A stretch of DNA of 64,000 bases, taken from assembly GCF_014873945.1 (NCBI RefSeq), contig NZ_JADBEC010000002.1, positions 496,001 to 560,000 on the forward strand, written 5' to 3'. The notes under the pieces were generated by a model that made no database searches, had not been told where the DNA came from, and saw only the letters and a program-made list of their open reading frames with translations. Numbering within the stretch: the stretch's first letter is position 1; every line of letters starts with the position of its first letter. The position numbers and the translations under genes were made by a program. This stretch comes from Rhizobium viscosum. Lineage in GTDB: Bacteria; Pseudomonadota; Alphaproteobacteria; Rhizobiales; Rhizobiaceae. Shown here piece after piece: positions 34,597-43,166 of this stretch.

Positions 34597-35802
34597 TCAC
34601 GCCGCCCTTGCGCCTTTCAAAAGCGCCTTGAGGTTTAGGCTAGGATCGGCGAGCGCAGCGGGATCAGGATGTACCCCGGCTGCGATCAGCATCTCGGCAA
34701 GCTTGATATCCTTGGCCAGGCTATTGCCGACACCAAGCCCGGCAGCCGCAACGAGGCGACCACCGTCCAGATAGAATTCAAGCTCACCATCGCCAAGCGA
34801 ACGGACCACGCTTTGATGCTCCGGCTGCGGCAGGCCGGCCACCTGGAGACCGAGGTCATATTGATCGGACCAGAACCAGGGGATCGCGGCGAAAGCTTCT
34901 GCTGAACCGGTCATGTTGCGCGCGGCAACCTCGGCCTGGACTCTCGCATTCCGCCAGCTTTCGAACCGGGTGTGGCCGCCACCGGGCTGGCTCACTGCTG
35001 CGCAGTCGCCTGCCGCGAAGATATTTGGCGTGCTCGTGCAAAGATGGGCATCCGCCAGGATGCCATTGCCAGTCGTCAGCCCGGCTTCCTGCGCCAAAGC
35101 GATCTCCGGCATAACACCGATGGCGCTGACGACGAGTTGCGCTCGAACCATGCTGCCATCGGTTAGAAGGACGCCATCGTCGTTGATGGCGATGACACTC
35201 CTATCGAGGTGGAAGCCGACGCCTTCTGCGATGTGCCTGGCATGCAGCTTTTCGGCAAATCGCGGCGGAACGGCACGTCCCAGAATTCTCGGCGCTGCTT
35301 CAATGATACTGACCGCGACACCCTTTCCGCGAAGGACGGATGCGAGTTCCATACCGATCAGGCCGCCGCCGATAATGGCGACGCTTCGGCCTGGCCGGGC
35401 ACTGGCGAAAATCGTCTCGGCATCGGCGTGGGTGCGAAAGTCGAGCGCGCGCTCCGCGCCCGGGCAAGCAAGCCGTCTCGGGCGCGCGCCGGTGGCCAGC
35501 AGCAGCTTTTCATACGTCAGGACCCGACCGTCGCTCAAGATGACGGTAGCAGCATCAGCCTCCAGCTTTGAGGCTGACATCCCCTTCAGATAGTCGATAC
35601 CGGCGGCTGCCAACACCTCTTCGGCACAAATCAACTTCATCTGCACTGCGCCATCCATCGGCTTCGACAAAGGCGGCCGTTCGTAGGGCAGATGCGGTTC
35701 GGCGCCCACCAAGGTTATCGATCCGGAATATCCCGCTTCCCGCAAAGCGAATGCCGCACGTGTTCCGCATTCTCCCGCACCGATGATGACAATGCCGCTC
35801 AT
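34597..35802 (-). CDS. mocF: FAD-dependent ferredoxin reductase, MocF-like
   Basis: 401 residues. Rossmann FAD motif GAGECGTRAAFALREAGYSG at the N-terminus, PYERPPLSKP as in rhodocoxin/putidaredoxin-type reductases, a second dinucleotide motif AIIGGGLIGMELASVLR for NAD(P)H, and FAAGDCAAVSQ near the end. It should pass electrons from NAD(P)H to the Rieske protein at 36883, feeding the membrane oxygenase at 37191. Gene order oxygenase, Rieske, binding protein, reductase matches the parts of mocDEF for rhizopine demethylation in R. leguminosarum. The family is certain; the moc role is inferred from the gene set. Confidence 0.78.
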   Translation of the reverse strand: MSGIVIIGAGECGTRAAFALREAGYSGSITLVGAEPHLPYERPPLSKPMDGAVQMKLICAEEVLAAAGIDYLKGMSASKLEADAATVILSDGRVLTYEKLLLATGARPRRLACPGAERALDFRTHADAETIFASARPGRSVAIIGGGLIGMELASVLRGKGVAVSIIEAAPRILGRAVPPRFAEKLHARHIAEGVGFHLDRSVIAINDDGVLLTDGSMVRAQLVVSAIGVMPEIALAQEAGLTTGNGILADAHLCTSTPNIFAAGDCAAVSQPGGGHTRFESWRNARVQAEVAARNMTGSAEAFAAIPWFWSDQYDLGLQVAGLPQPEHQSVVRSLGDGELEFYLDGGRLVAAAGLGVGNSLAKDIKLAEMLIAAGVHPDPAALADPSLNLKALLKGARAA

Positions 35803-35813
35803 AAAGCTCTCCG

Positions 35814-35854
35814 AAAAAAGAGAGGCCGGCGCTCGTGAGGAGGAGACACCGGCC
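35814..35854 (-). terminator. Intercistronic terminator-like hairpin between mocB-like and mocF-like genes
   Basis: Arms GGCCGG (35824-35829) and CCGGCC (35849-35854) with a 19-base loop. On the minus strand CTCT then TTTTTT (35819-35814) follows. It lies after the binding-protein stop and before the reductase ATG, so it could reduce read-through into the reductase. Confidence 0.5.
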
Positions 35855-35862
35855 AGGGAGGA

Positions 35863-36810
35863 TCAGTTCTGGTGGGCGTAGCCGGCCATGTTGGTCGGCG
35901 TGACGAGTTCGAACGGCACCATGATGACCTGCTTGTCGACGTTGTGGCCACGGGCAAGGGCGACCGCCGCATCCATCGCACCTGCAGACTGCCCCTTGGC
36001 ATTCTGGAATACCGTCACGTCAAGATCGCCGGCTGCCATGGCCGCGAGACCATCCTGTGTCGCGTCGATGCCGACGACCACGACGCTACCCATCGGAACA
36101 CCTGCGGCCTTCAGCGCCTGGATCGCACCGATCGCCATTTCATCATTGTTGGCAAAGACCGCATCGATCGGACGGCCGGCGGTGATCCAGTTGGTGGTCA
36201 GGTCCATGGCGTTCGTGCGCGTCCAGGCAGCCGATTGCTCGTCGGCGATAGTCACGCCCTTGCAATCGCCGGCCGCGAGGGTTTCCTTGACCGATGAAGT
36301 TCGATCGCGCGAGGCCTGATGCGCAAGATCTCCCATCAGGATATAGGCCTGCGCATCGCCGGCCTTTCCATTCTTCTTCAGGATTTCGCAGGCAGCTTCG
36401 GCGCCCAGCCGTCCGGAATCGGTTTCCTTCGAGCCGACATAGGCCTGGTTTTTGGGAAGCTTGTCGACATTATCAGGCTGCAGATTGAGATAGACGAGCG
36501 GAATACCGGCCTTCTCGGCTGCCGCGCTGATACCGGGCGCAGCGGACGTATCGGCCAGTGTCACGATGATCGCATCGACGCCCGCGGCGATGAAATTATT
36601 CACCTGATTGAGCTGCTTGGAGACATCCGTCTGCGCATCCTCGATCTGCAGCGTGACCCCGCCCACCTGGGATGCCCTTGCGCTCAGACCTTCACACAGC
36701 AGCGTCTGAAAATTATTGTCGAAACTCTGCATCGAGACGCCGATGGTTTCGGCCGAGGCAGCACTTGCCGTTAGGGCGGCCAGGACGGCCGCCACACAGA
36801 TTGACTTCAT
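35863..36810 (-). CDS. mocB: Periplasmic solute-binding protein, MocB-like (CUT2 type)
   Basis: 315 residues with a Sec signal peptide (MKSICVAAVLAALTASAASA). The mature fold is RbsB-like: GVSMQSFDNNFQTLLCEGLSARA, AAGVDAIIVTLADTSAAPG, DAVFANNDEMAIGAIQALKAAG. No ATPase or permease lies with it, so it must use another importer or act as a sensor. In rhizobia MocB is the rhizopine (3-O-methyl-scyllo-inosamine) binding protein. The position between Rieske and reductase genes of a mocDEF-like set supports this, but a myo- or scyllo-inositol-type ligand is equally possible. Confidence 0.65.
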   Translation of the reverse strand: MKSICVAAVLAALTASAASAETIGVSMQSFDNNFQTLLCEGLSARASQVGGVTLQIEDAQTDVSKQLNQVNNFIAAGVDAIIVTLADTSAAPGISAAAEKAGIPLVYLNLQPDNVDKLPKNQAYVGSKETDSGRLGAEAACEILKKNGKAGDAQAYILMGDLAHQASRDRTSSVKETLAAGDCKGVTIADEQSAAWTRTNAMDLTTNWITAGRPIDAVFANNDEMAIGAIQALKAAGVPMGSVVVVGIDATQDGLAAMAAGDLDVTVFQNAKGQSAGAMDAAVALARGHNVDKQVIMVPFELVTPTNMAGYAHQN

Positions 36811-36882
36811 GATTTCCTCCCATTGGGTGCCGGGCCACCCGATGCATTCCGGAGGCCATTCAGGCCTGCTGGTGTTGCAGGC

Positions 36883-37194
36883 TCAGGCGAGAGCCACGCG
36901 AACCTCCCCGTCGATCACCTCGGCGGGATAGGTCTTCAAATTCTCGCAGGCCGGAAGCCTGAGGGCTTCGCCGGTGCGGTAGTCGAAGGCGCCGGAATGC
37001 TTGGGACATTCCACTTCGAAATCCATGACCAGCCCATCGGCGAGATGAATTGCCTCGTGCGTGCAGAGGCCGGCGGTGCAATAGACGATATCATCGGGGC
37101 CGCGATAAATGGCATAGGTGCGGCTGCCATGGTCGAAGCGAATTGCACCTTCCTGTTCGATATCATCGAGCTTGCAGGCAGTGATCCAGCTCAT
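36883..37194 (-). CDS. mocE: Rieske [2Fe-2S] ferredoxin, MocE-like
   Basis: 103 residues from the ATG at 37194, overlapping the oxygenase stop by 4 bases; a longer frame upstream lies over the oxygenase gene. The Rieske ligands are complete: Cys-44/His-46 (LCTHEA) and Cys-63/His-66 (ECPKHSGAF). There is no signal peptide, so it is a cytoplasmic bacterial ferredoxin that carries electrons from the reductase at 34597 to the di-iron oxygenase at 37191. This three-part chain fits MocD-MocE-MocF. Confidence 0.85.
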   Translation of the reverse strand: MSWITACKLDDIEQEGAIRFDHGSRTYAIYRGPDDIVYCTAGLCTHEAIHLADGLVMDFEVECPKHSGAFDYRTGEALRLPACENLKTYPAEVIDGEVRVALA

Positions 37195-38225
37195 TCGGCT
37201 GCTCCCTTGACTTCCATGCCGGCCTTGCGGGCTGCGAGCTTTTCCTTGCGACGGCGGTAGCGCTCCTGCATGCGGGCTTCGCCTTCCGGCGAGCCGTCGT
37301 GCCAGGTGCCGAACCACTTATCGAGCGGGATCAGAGCGTCGCCGTAATTCACTTCGAAATATTTGTGGTGCAGGTAATGCGCATAGGCATGGCTATCGAT
37401 CAGCTTGCCCTCACCGACCTCGACCTTGTCGAAGCCGACATGGCCGGGAATGGCACCGAAGCCCGCATAATGGAGCTGGTAGAGCATGAGGATCGGATTG
37501 GACGGCAAGATCAAATGATAGAAGGCCGTTCCGAGATAGAGCAGGTGCTCGACCGGATGCATCGACAGCGAGGACCACGGCGACGGATTGACCGAGTTAT
37601 GGTGGACCGAATGCACCCACTTATAGAGCAAGGGCGTATGGATGAGCCGATGGATGCAGAAGAAGTGGAATTCGTGGATGATCGGCACGACCAGCGCGAC
37701 GAGCGCGAGCGTCCAGGGACGTTCGACAAAGCTCAGCCACGGCGCGTAGCCGTTGGCATAGGCCCATAACATGCCCGCCTCAATCGCCGTCCAGATCGTG
37801 AGACCCGACAGGAAGGTGCGCAGGATATTGTCGATATTCTGGCTCTCGAACCAGAAGGCCTTGTTCTTCTGCTCGGAAGGGAATTTGCCATTGTACTTGA
37901 AACGGTTTTCCTGCCGCTTCAGCACATAGAGATGCAGCTCGAATGCGCCGTAAAACAGCAGCACGCAGATCGCATTGACGGTGTAGAGCCAGGAGATCCA
38001 GCCGACACCGAATGTCCGCATCGTTTCCATTGGCGGAATGACCCAGGCCCAGTAGGCGACCGCCGAAGTGGCGAAGATCGCATTCCACGGAAAGAAATAA
38101 TGCGGCAGCCATTTCAGGATGGCCATCAGCCGCGGCGGAAACACAAACAGCGGCGCGGTCTCAACCGGCTGGTTTGGCGCCCAGTCGCCGCGCTTGTTGC
38201 GCGTGCCGAATTTCAGATCGTCCAT
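37191..38225 (-). CDS. mocD: Membrane di-iron hydroxylase (sterol-desaturase/fatty-acid-hydroxylase family), MocD-like
   Basis: 344 residues from the ATG at 38225 behind AAGGAG. It has several membrane segments between residues about 45 and 185 and the three histidine clusters of the family: HEFHFFCIHRLIH (184-196), HSVHH (205-209) and HYLHH (283-287), which bind two irons. Such enzymes hydroxylate or O-demethylate substrates with O2. Together with its Rieske protein and reductase it matches MocD, described as a hydrocarbon-oxygenase-like protein needed to demethylate the rhizopine 3-O-methyl-scyllo-inosamine. The role here is inferred, not proven. Confidence 0.8.
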   Translation of the reverse strand: MDDLKFGTRNKRGDWAPNQPVETAPLFVFPPRLMAILKWLPHYFFPWNAIFATSAVAYWAWVIPPMETMRTFGVGWISWLYTVNAICVLLFYGAFELHLYVLKRQENRFKYNGKFPSEQKNKAFWFESQNIDNILRTFLSGLTIWTAIEAGMLWAYANGYAPWLSFVERPWTLALVALVVPIIHEFHFFCIHRLIHTPLLYKWVHSVHHNSVNPSPWSSLSMHPVEHLLYLGTAFYHLILPSNPILMLYQLHYAGFGAIPGHVGFDKVEVGEGKLIDSHAYAHYLHHKYFEVNYGDALIPLDKWFGTWHDGSPEGEARMQERYRRRKEKLAARKAGMEVKGAAE

Positions 38226-38380
38226 TGCATTCTCCTTCAGGCGAACAGAAATCGTGTCCGCACAGGTTCTGTTGAAGGAGAGCGCCTGGTGCGCCCCATC
38301 CGGTGTCGCTTCTCTCGGCGTTCCGGCTCTCCTCCCTGCTTTAAAACTAGCAGGGGTCCGTCGCGTCGCCGAAGCCATTC

Positions 38381-38398
38381 TTGATCAAATTAGATCAA
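38381..38398. promoter_or_regulatory. Inverted repeat upstream of the moc-like operon, candidate LacI operator
   Basis: TTGATC (38381-38386) and GATCAA (38393-38398) flank AAATTA. The site overlaps the stop codon of the LacI-type gene and lies about 156 bases upstream of the MocD-like start. It is the only clear palindrome in the 169-base gap. Confidence 0.35.
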
Positions 38399-39396
38399 AG
38401 CCCTTCCTTGGTGATGGTGATGAAACGGATAGGCGCCCGGTCCGGCTCGATTTCGGTCAGCCCGATACGGCGCAGGACGAGATCGAGCGATCGCCTGGCC
38501 TGCGCTTCCGGCGCCTGGTCAAGCACGACGTCCATGATGTCGTCCTGCAAGGCTTTGCGCGTGTAATCGGTCAGTTCGTGACCGACGAAGAAGATATTGC
38601 GCTCGCGTGCCTGGCGTCGAAGCACCTCTATGAGGGCGGAATTGGCGCCTCCGGCATTATAGAGGCCGGCGAGATCGGGATAGGTCTCCAGTGCCGAAGC
38701 CAATAGCTCCGCGCTATAGTGTTCCTCATCGAGACCAAAGCCCAGCCACTGGAAGCTGGTGGCGCCAGGATGCTCCAGAAAATACTCCGAAAATCCGCGG
38801 ATGCGATCACGGTGAACCTGATAGATCGGGTGACAGATTGCAACGACCGGGCCTTGCCTGCGGGCCATACGGCTGATGAAGAGCGCCGCCGTCCGGCCGG
38901 CGGCATAATTGTCGATGCCGACGAATTCGCCTGATCGATCCGAGGCGCGGGTAACGACGTGGACCACCGGCAAGCCTTGCGCAATGACCTTCTCCACCGC
39001 CGCCCTGATCACCGGACTGCTGGGCACCGCGAGAATGAGGCCCGCGCGCGGAAGGTCCGTCGAGAGAATGCGCCGGGCAATCTCCTCTGGCTTCATCTCT
39101 TCAGTGAAACTCCGATGCACGACGACCAACGGATCCAGCGTCGCCGAGATCCGTTCGAAGGCTTTGGACAGCCGCTGATAAAAGGTCGTCTCGGGGCGTA
39201 CCATCAGTACTTCTATGCGCAGCAGACCACGATGGGTATCGGGAAGCGTGCGCGGATACTCCAGGCTGCGCGCAGCAATGATCACTTTCTCGACCAGTTC
39301 GGGACGAACACCGCCGCGACCGTTCAACACGCGTTCCACGGTTGCCGTCCCCACGCCCGCCCGGCGGGCGATATCCCGATAGTTCGGCTTGCCCAC
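38395..39396 (-). CDS. LacI-family transcriptional regulator adjacent to the moc-like operon
   Basis: 333 residues from a GTG at 39396 (GAGGA 8 bases upstream); a longer frame has no start signal. Helix-turn-helix NYRDIARRAGVGTATVERVLNG is near the N-terminus, then a sugar-binding-like sensor domain (GLILAVPSSPVIRAAVEKVI, GIDNYAAGRTAALFISRMAR, GLYNAGGANSALIEVL). It is on the same strand directly upstream of the mocD-like gene and likely controls it. In R. leguminosarum and S. meliloti the described moc regulator, MocR, is of a different family, so this would be an alternative control. Confidence 0.88.
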   Translation of the reverse strand: MGKPNYRDIARRAGVGTATVERVLNGRGGVRPELVEKVIIAARSLEYPRTLPDTHRGLLRIEVLMVRPETTFYQRLSKAFERISATLDPLVVVHRSFTEEMKPEEIARRILSTDLPRAGLILAVPSSPVIRAAVEKVIAQGLPVVHVVTRASDRSGEFVGIDNYAAGRTAALFISRMARRQGPVVAICHPIYQVHRDRIRGFSEYFLEHPGATSFQWLGFGLDEEHYSAELLASALETYPDLAGLYNAGGANSALIEVLRRQARERNIFFVGHELTDYTRKALQDDIMDVVLDQAPEAQARRSLDLVLRRIGLTEIEPDRAPIRFITITKEGL

Positions 39397-39622
39397 TATG
39401 TTATCCTCGCCGCGAAATTGCCAGTTTTTCCAGCAATATCCATGACTTAGAAATCGGGAACAATCCAGATTGCCTGTCCGAACGCATGGAAATGATCTAT
39501 CGGGAACTAAGCGATTGAATTTTCTCAAATTTAAATATTAAGTTGGGCCGCGAATGCGTGAATTCCCATGTCCGCATCATCATGCGGCCCAGACCGGTTG
39601 TCCTCTCACAAGTATCCATCCC

Positions 39623-40081
39623 ATGAGCCTCGAATCCGTCCGCGCCTTCTTTACCGCCAACGCCCCCGACATTGCCGTCATCGAAACGGCCGAGAGCTCT
39701 TCGACAGTCACTCTCGCCGCAGAAGCGCATGGCGTCGAGCCGGCGCAGATCGCCAAGACGATCTGCCTGCGCGTCGGTGATCGCATCATGCTGATCGTGG
39801 CGAGCGGAATGGCGCGTCTTGATAACAGGAAGTTTAAGGACACCTTTGGCGGCAAGGGGCGCATGCTCGACGCGGAGGAAGTGCTGGCGGTGACGAGCCA
39901 CCCGGTCGGCGGCGTCTGCCCGTTCGGCCTGCCGGCACCCTTGCCTGTCTATTGCGACATGTCGCTGAAGCAGTTCGATGAGGTCGTTCCGGCCGCCGGC
40001 TCGACCAATTCCGCGGTGCGCATCCCCACCGAAAGACTGGCGGAAATCACCCGAGCCGAATGGGTCGACGTCTGCCAGTAG
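39623..40081 (+). CDS. YbaK/ProX-type aminoacyl-tRNA deacylase-domain protein
   Basis: 152 residues from the ATG at 39623; a longer frame from 39554 is possible but unlikely. The whole protein is a YbaK/EbsC domain: AAEAHGVEPAQIAKTICLRVGDR, MARLDNRKFKDTFGGKGRMLDAEEV and HPVGGVCPFGLPAPLPVYCD, the last two around the catalytic lysine and glycine loop. Free-standing members hydrolyse mischarged tRNAs such as Cys-tRNA(Pro). It is divergent from the LacI regulator and appears monocistronic. Confidence 0.88.
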   Translation: MSLESVRAFFTANAPDIAVIETAESSSTVTLAAEAHGVEPAQIAKTICLRVGDRIMLIVASGMARLDNRKFKDTFGGKGRMLDAEEVLAVTSHPVGGVCPFGLPAPLPVYCDMSLKQFDEVVPAAGSTNSAVRIPTERLAEITRAEWVDVCQ

Positions 40082-40162
40082 CAGCGCACAACTTCACAGC
40101 GCAGAAAGAATACCTATATTAGGTCCCGACATGCCATTCAGCGCATGATAGGAGATGAAGGA

Positions 40163-41176
40163 ATGCCCACTGCCGTTTCGCGTTTTGCCAGGATCGCGGC
40201 GATTGCCGTTCTTGCGAGCGCTACCGTCTTTGCTTCGATCGGTGATGCCGATGCGCGCCGCGCCGGCAGCTTTGGCGGATTCGGAAGCCGCGGCACGCGT
40301 ACCTTTAGCGCGCCTCCGGCCACGCAGACTGCTCCTGCGCCGGTTGCGCCCATCGAGCGCTCGATGACGCCGCGCCCGCAAACAACTACGCCTTATAACA
40401 CGCAACAACCCGGCTATGCCCAGCAGCGCCCCGGCTTCTTTGGCGGCTTCGGCCGTTCGATGATTGGCGGCCTGATTGCCGGCGGTCTGCTCGGTATGCT
40501 GCTCGGCCACGGTTTCGGCGGCGGCTTCGGTTTCCTCGGCATGCTCCTGCAGATCGCGCTGATCTTCGGAGCGGTCACTCTTGCCATGCGCTTCTTCGCC
40601 AATCGCCGCCAACCGTCCTACGGCGCAGGCGGCCAGAGCTATAGCGGACCGCAATCCTACGGCATGTCGCCAGTCAATGGCGGTTCGTCCTTCCATATTC
40701 CGGCAATCGGTTCGGGCTCAAGCGGCCAACAGCAGCGCAGCGCAGGCCCAAGCGATGAGATCGGCCTCGCTCAGGCGGACCTCGACCAGTTCGAGGAATT
40801 GTTGACAAAGGTTCAGACCGCTTATGGCGCGGAGGACTACGGTGCGCTGCGCAGCCTGACGACACCGGAAGCCATGTCCTACCTTGCCGAAGAGCTTGGT
40901 GAAAATGCCACAAATGGCGTGCGTAACCAGGTTTCCGAGGTCAAGCTGCTGCAGGGTGACATTGCCGAAGCCTGGCGTGAGAACAGTCAGGAATATGCGA
41001 CGCTGGCGATGCGTTACTCCTCGATCGACGCCATGGTCGAGCGTAACAGTGGCCGCCTCGTCTCAGGCGACGACCGCCGCCCGAGCGAAAGCACGGAAGT
41101 CTGGACCTTCGTGCGCAAGTCCGGCGCCGACTGGAAGCTTGCCGCCATCCAGGGCACTGGCCAGCGCGCCGCTTAA
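40163..41176 (+). CDS. Tim44-like domain membrane protein
   Basis: 337 residues from the ATG at 40163. A signal-like N-terminus (RIAAIAVLASATVFA) ends near ADARR, followed by a Gly/Phe-rich and Pro/Gln-rich region with GFFGGFGRSM. One or two membrane segments follow (MIGGLIAGGLLGMLLG; FLGMLLQIALIFGAVTLAM). A C-terminal Tim44 domain (about 195-335) contains ADLDQFEELLTKVQTAYGAEDYGALRSL and TEVWTFVRK. Family members associate with membranes; the bacterial role is not settled. It converges with the dehydrogenase gene with a 4-base overlap. Confidence 0.85.
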   Translation: MPTAVSRFARIAAIAVLASATVFASIGDADARRAGSFGGFGSRGTRTFSAPPATQTAPAPVAPIERSMTPRPQTTTPYNTQQPGYAQQRPGFFGGFGRSMIGGLIAGGLLGMLLGHGFGGGFGFLGMLLQIALIFGAVTLAMRFFANRRQPSYGAGGQSYSGPQSYGMSPVNGGSSFHIPAIGSGSSGQQQRSAGPSDEIGLAQADLDQFEELLTKVQTAYGAEDYGALRSLTTPEAMSYLAEELGENATNGVRNQVSEVKLLQGDIAEAWRENSQEYATLAMRYSSIDAMVERNSGRLVSGDDRRPSESTEVWTFVRKSGADWKLAAIQGTGQRAA

Positions 41177-42204
41177 TTGACTGAAACGGGTTTGGAGCGC
41201 ATGCGGGACACCGTTTCGCGCTCCGCTCGCTTACAGCGCATCGGCGGCAAACCGCGATCCATCAGATCCATATCCTCGAGCACCATGTCGCCCATCTTCT
41301 TGAAGGCGCTATCGAGCGCACCGGCACGATGGGCCGAGCGAATGAAACCCTTGAGACTGCGCACCGGATGGTCCGACGGCAGTGGCTCCTGCGGATAGAC
41401 ATCGCTTGCAGCAACGATATGGCCTGCCGCGACGGCTGCGATCAACGCATCGAAATCGACGACATCGGCGCGGCTGAGCAGGATGAAGGCGGCACCCTTG
41501 CGCATGCTGGCAAACGCATCCGCGCCGAGGAAGCCTCTGTTTTCGCTGGTGACGGAAGCAACGACAAAGACGAAATCGCTTTGCGTCAGCACGTCGTTCA
41601 AGCTCGCGGCCTCTACACTATTTTCTTCCAGGATCGAGCGAGGCATCCAGGGATCGAAAACCCTGATCCTGGCGCGAAAGCCCGACAGAACTCGCCGCAG
41701 CGCCTTGCCGAGATCGCCGAAACCGACAATGCCAATCTCGGAACCCGATAATAGCCGGGCACTCGTATTGCCCTCACCGCCCCAGAGTTCATTGCCCTCC
41801 CGGAAAGCCACATCGGCATCGACGATACCGCGCGCTAGGCTCAACGCAAAACCAAGGCCAATCTCCGCCACTGGTTCGGCAAAAACTTGCCCCGTCGTCA
41901 CCACATGGATGCCGCGCTGGAAAAGGATCTCGTAGGGCATGTTGTTGAGGAGGTTGCTCTCGACATTGAGGATCGAGCGAAGCTGCGGCATACGACCAAG
42001 CGTTTCCGCCGAAAGCGGTGGCTGACCGATGATGTAGCGCGCCTTGCCGATGACATCATCGCCGAGGCCAGCAATGTTTTCAGGATCGGCCTCGACGATC
42101 TCGTATTTAGCATTAAGTTCGGCGCGTGCCCTGTCGCTGAAGATCAGGTCGAGCGTGCGCGGCTCCGGCGCGCTGATCGCCAACGGCCTTTCGGTATTCG
42201 TCAT
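41173..42204 (-). CDS. NAD-dependent D-2-hydroxyacid dehydrogenase-family protein
   Basis: 343 residues from the ATG at 42204 behind GAGGAGG. The NAD Rossmann motif is GIVGFGDLGKALRRVL. The catalytic triad is traceable: Arg in FILLSRADVVDFDAL (an RA instead of the usual RG), Glu in SDVYPQEPLP and His in RSAHRAGAL. The substrate is unknown. It is divergent from the HupE/UreJ gene across 244 bases that contain a 12-bp palindrome at 42293-42304. Confidence 0.85.
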   Translation of the reverse strand: MTNTERPLAISAPEPRTLDLIFSDRARAELNAKYEIVEADPENIAGLGDDVIGKARYIIGQPPLSAETLGRMPQLRSILNVESNLLNNMPYEILFQRGIHVVTTGQVFAEPVAEIGLGFALSLARGIVDADVAFREGNELWGGEGNTSARLLSGSEIGIVGFGDLGKALRRVLSGFRARIRVFDPWMPRSILEENSVEAASLNDVLTQSDFVFVVASVTSENRGFLGADAFASMRKGAAFILLSRADVVDFDALIAAVAAGHIVAASDVYPQEPLPSDHPVRSLKGFIRSAHRAGALDSAFKKMGDMVLEDMDLMDRGLPPMRCKRAERETVSRMRSKPVSVN

Positions 42205-42292
42205 AGGGTCCTCCTCGAGAGGCGACGGCTCCCGCCTCCGCAACATGATTGATAGTACCGTTGGGCGACGCTTGTGAAGCCGCCTTTCAAAA

Positions 42293-42304
42293 AGGCAATT
42301 GCCT
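42293..42304. promoter_or_regulatory. Perfect 12-bp palindrome AGGCAATTGCCT
   Basis: It lies in the 244-base divergent gap between the dehydrogenase (start 42204) and the HupE/UreJ gene (start 42449). It is a candidate operator for the dehydrogenase, 89 bases upstream of its ATG. No other support. Confidence 0.3.
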
Positions 42305-42448
42305 ATGATATAAGCACTTGAAATTCCTATCTATTCTCATGCTTTTCGTTGACGGCGAAATCTCGCTCGACTAGCTTGAGGAGGCGACTTGAAACCGTGA
42401 CTGAGGGACCGGCGGCCGCAGGATCTAGAAAAACAGAGGGAATCCATA

Positions 42449-43048
42449 ATGAAATCAGTCTTCAAGAGTGGCGTCTTTGCGCTCGCGGCTGCAGCGCTTC
42501 CGGCAGTCGCCTACGCTCATACCGGCGTCGGTGAGACGGCCGGCCTCGTCCATGGTTTCAGCCATCCTATTTCCGGCCTCGATCACATCCTTGCCATGGT
42601 CATGGTCGGCGTTCTCGCCTTCCAGCTTGGTGGCCGCGCTCTCTGGGCCGTTCCCGCGACCTTCGTGCTCGTCATGGCCTTCGGTGGCGCGCTCGGCATT
42701 GCCGGTGTCGATGTGCCTTTCGTCGAGGCCGGCATCGCGCTTTCCGTCATCGTGCTCGGTGCTGTCGTCGCGCTTGATATCCGTGCCTCGACGGCAGTCG
42801 CGATGGCGATTGTCGGCCTGTTTGCAGTCTTCCACGGCTACGCGCATGGGGCCGAGATGCCTGAGAATACCGGCGGCGCTGCTTATGCCGCAGGCTTCAT
42901 GATCGCAACCGCCCTGTTGCATGCAGTCGGCCTCGGCGTCGGCTTCCTCATCGCCCGCTTCAGCGAGCGTCAGGGCGCCTTTGTCGTGCGCACCGCAGGC
43001 GGTCTTGCGGCAGTTGCCGGCGTCGGTATCTTGACCGGGCTGATCTGA
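42449..43048 (+). CDS. HupE/UreJ-family metal transporter
   Basis: 199 residues with a signal-like N-terminus (FKSGVFALAAAALPAVAYA) then HTGVGETAGLVHGFSHPISGLDHILAMV, the histidine-rich HupE/UreJ motif (HPxxGxDHxxxMV). FHGYAHGAEMPE and four to five further membrane helices follow. Family members facilitate nickel or cobalt entry for hydrogenase, urease or B12. No hydrogenase or urease gene is nearby; a B12-dependent mutase is at 54360. A clear terminator follows (43086-43117). Confidence 0.9.
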   Translation: MKSVFKSGVFALAAAALPAVAYAHTGVGETAGLVHGFSHPISGLDHILAMVMVGVLAFQLGGRALWAVPATFVLVMAFGGALGIAGVDVPFVEAGIALSVIVLGAVVALDIRASTAVAMAIVGLFAVFHGYAHGAEMPENTGGAAYAAGFMIATALLHAVGLGVGFLIARFSERQGAFVVRTAGGLAAVAGVGILTGLI

Positions 43049-43085
43049 GGCTCACGCCTCTCGGATAAATCTATATGGCATTTGG

Positions 43086-43117
43086 CGCCCGGCAGACACC
43101 TGTCTGCCGGGCGTTTT
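43086..43117 (+). terminator. Intrinsic terminator after the HupE/UreJ gene
   Basis: Perfect 13-bp arms CGCCCGGCAGACA (43086-43098) and TGTCTGCCGGGCG (43101-43113) with a 2-base loop, followed by TTTT (43114-43117). It isolates the cyd promoter that starts 13 bases later. Confidence 0.9.
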
Positions 43118-43130
43118 ATGTTTGCGAGAT

Positions 43131-43144
43131 TTGACTCAAGTCAA
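43131..43144 (+). promoter_or_regulatory. FNR/FixK-type anaerobox 1
   Basis: TTGACTCAAGTCAA fits TTGA-N6-TCAA. Its centre (43137.5) lies exactly 41.5 bases before a start point implied by the -10 TATAAA at 43167-43172, which is the class II FNR activator position. Confidence 0.7.
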
Positions 43145-43166
43145 TTCCAGCCGTGCAACACCGGTC

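Noticed and set aside
41173..41176. Four-base overlap of convergent Tim44-like and dehydrogenase genes
   Set aside because: Stop-codon overlaps of convergent genes are common in compact genomes and carry no special signal.
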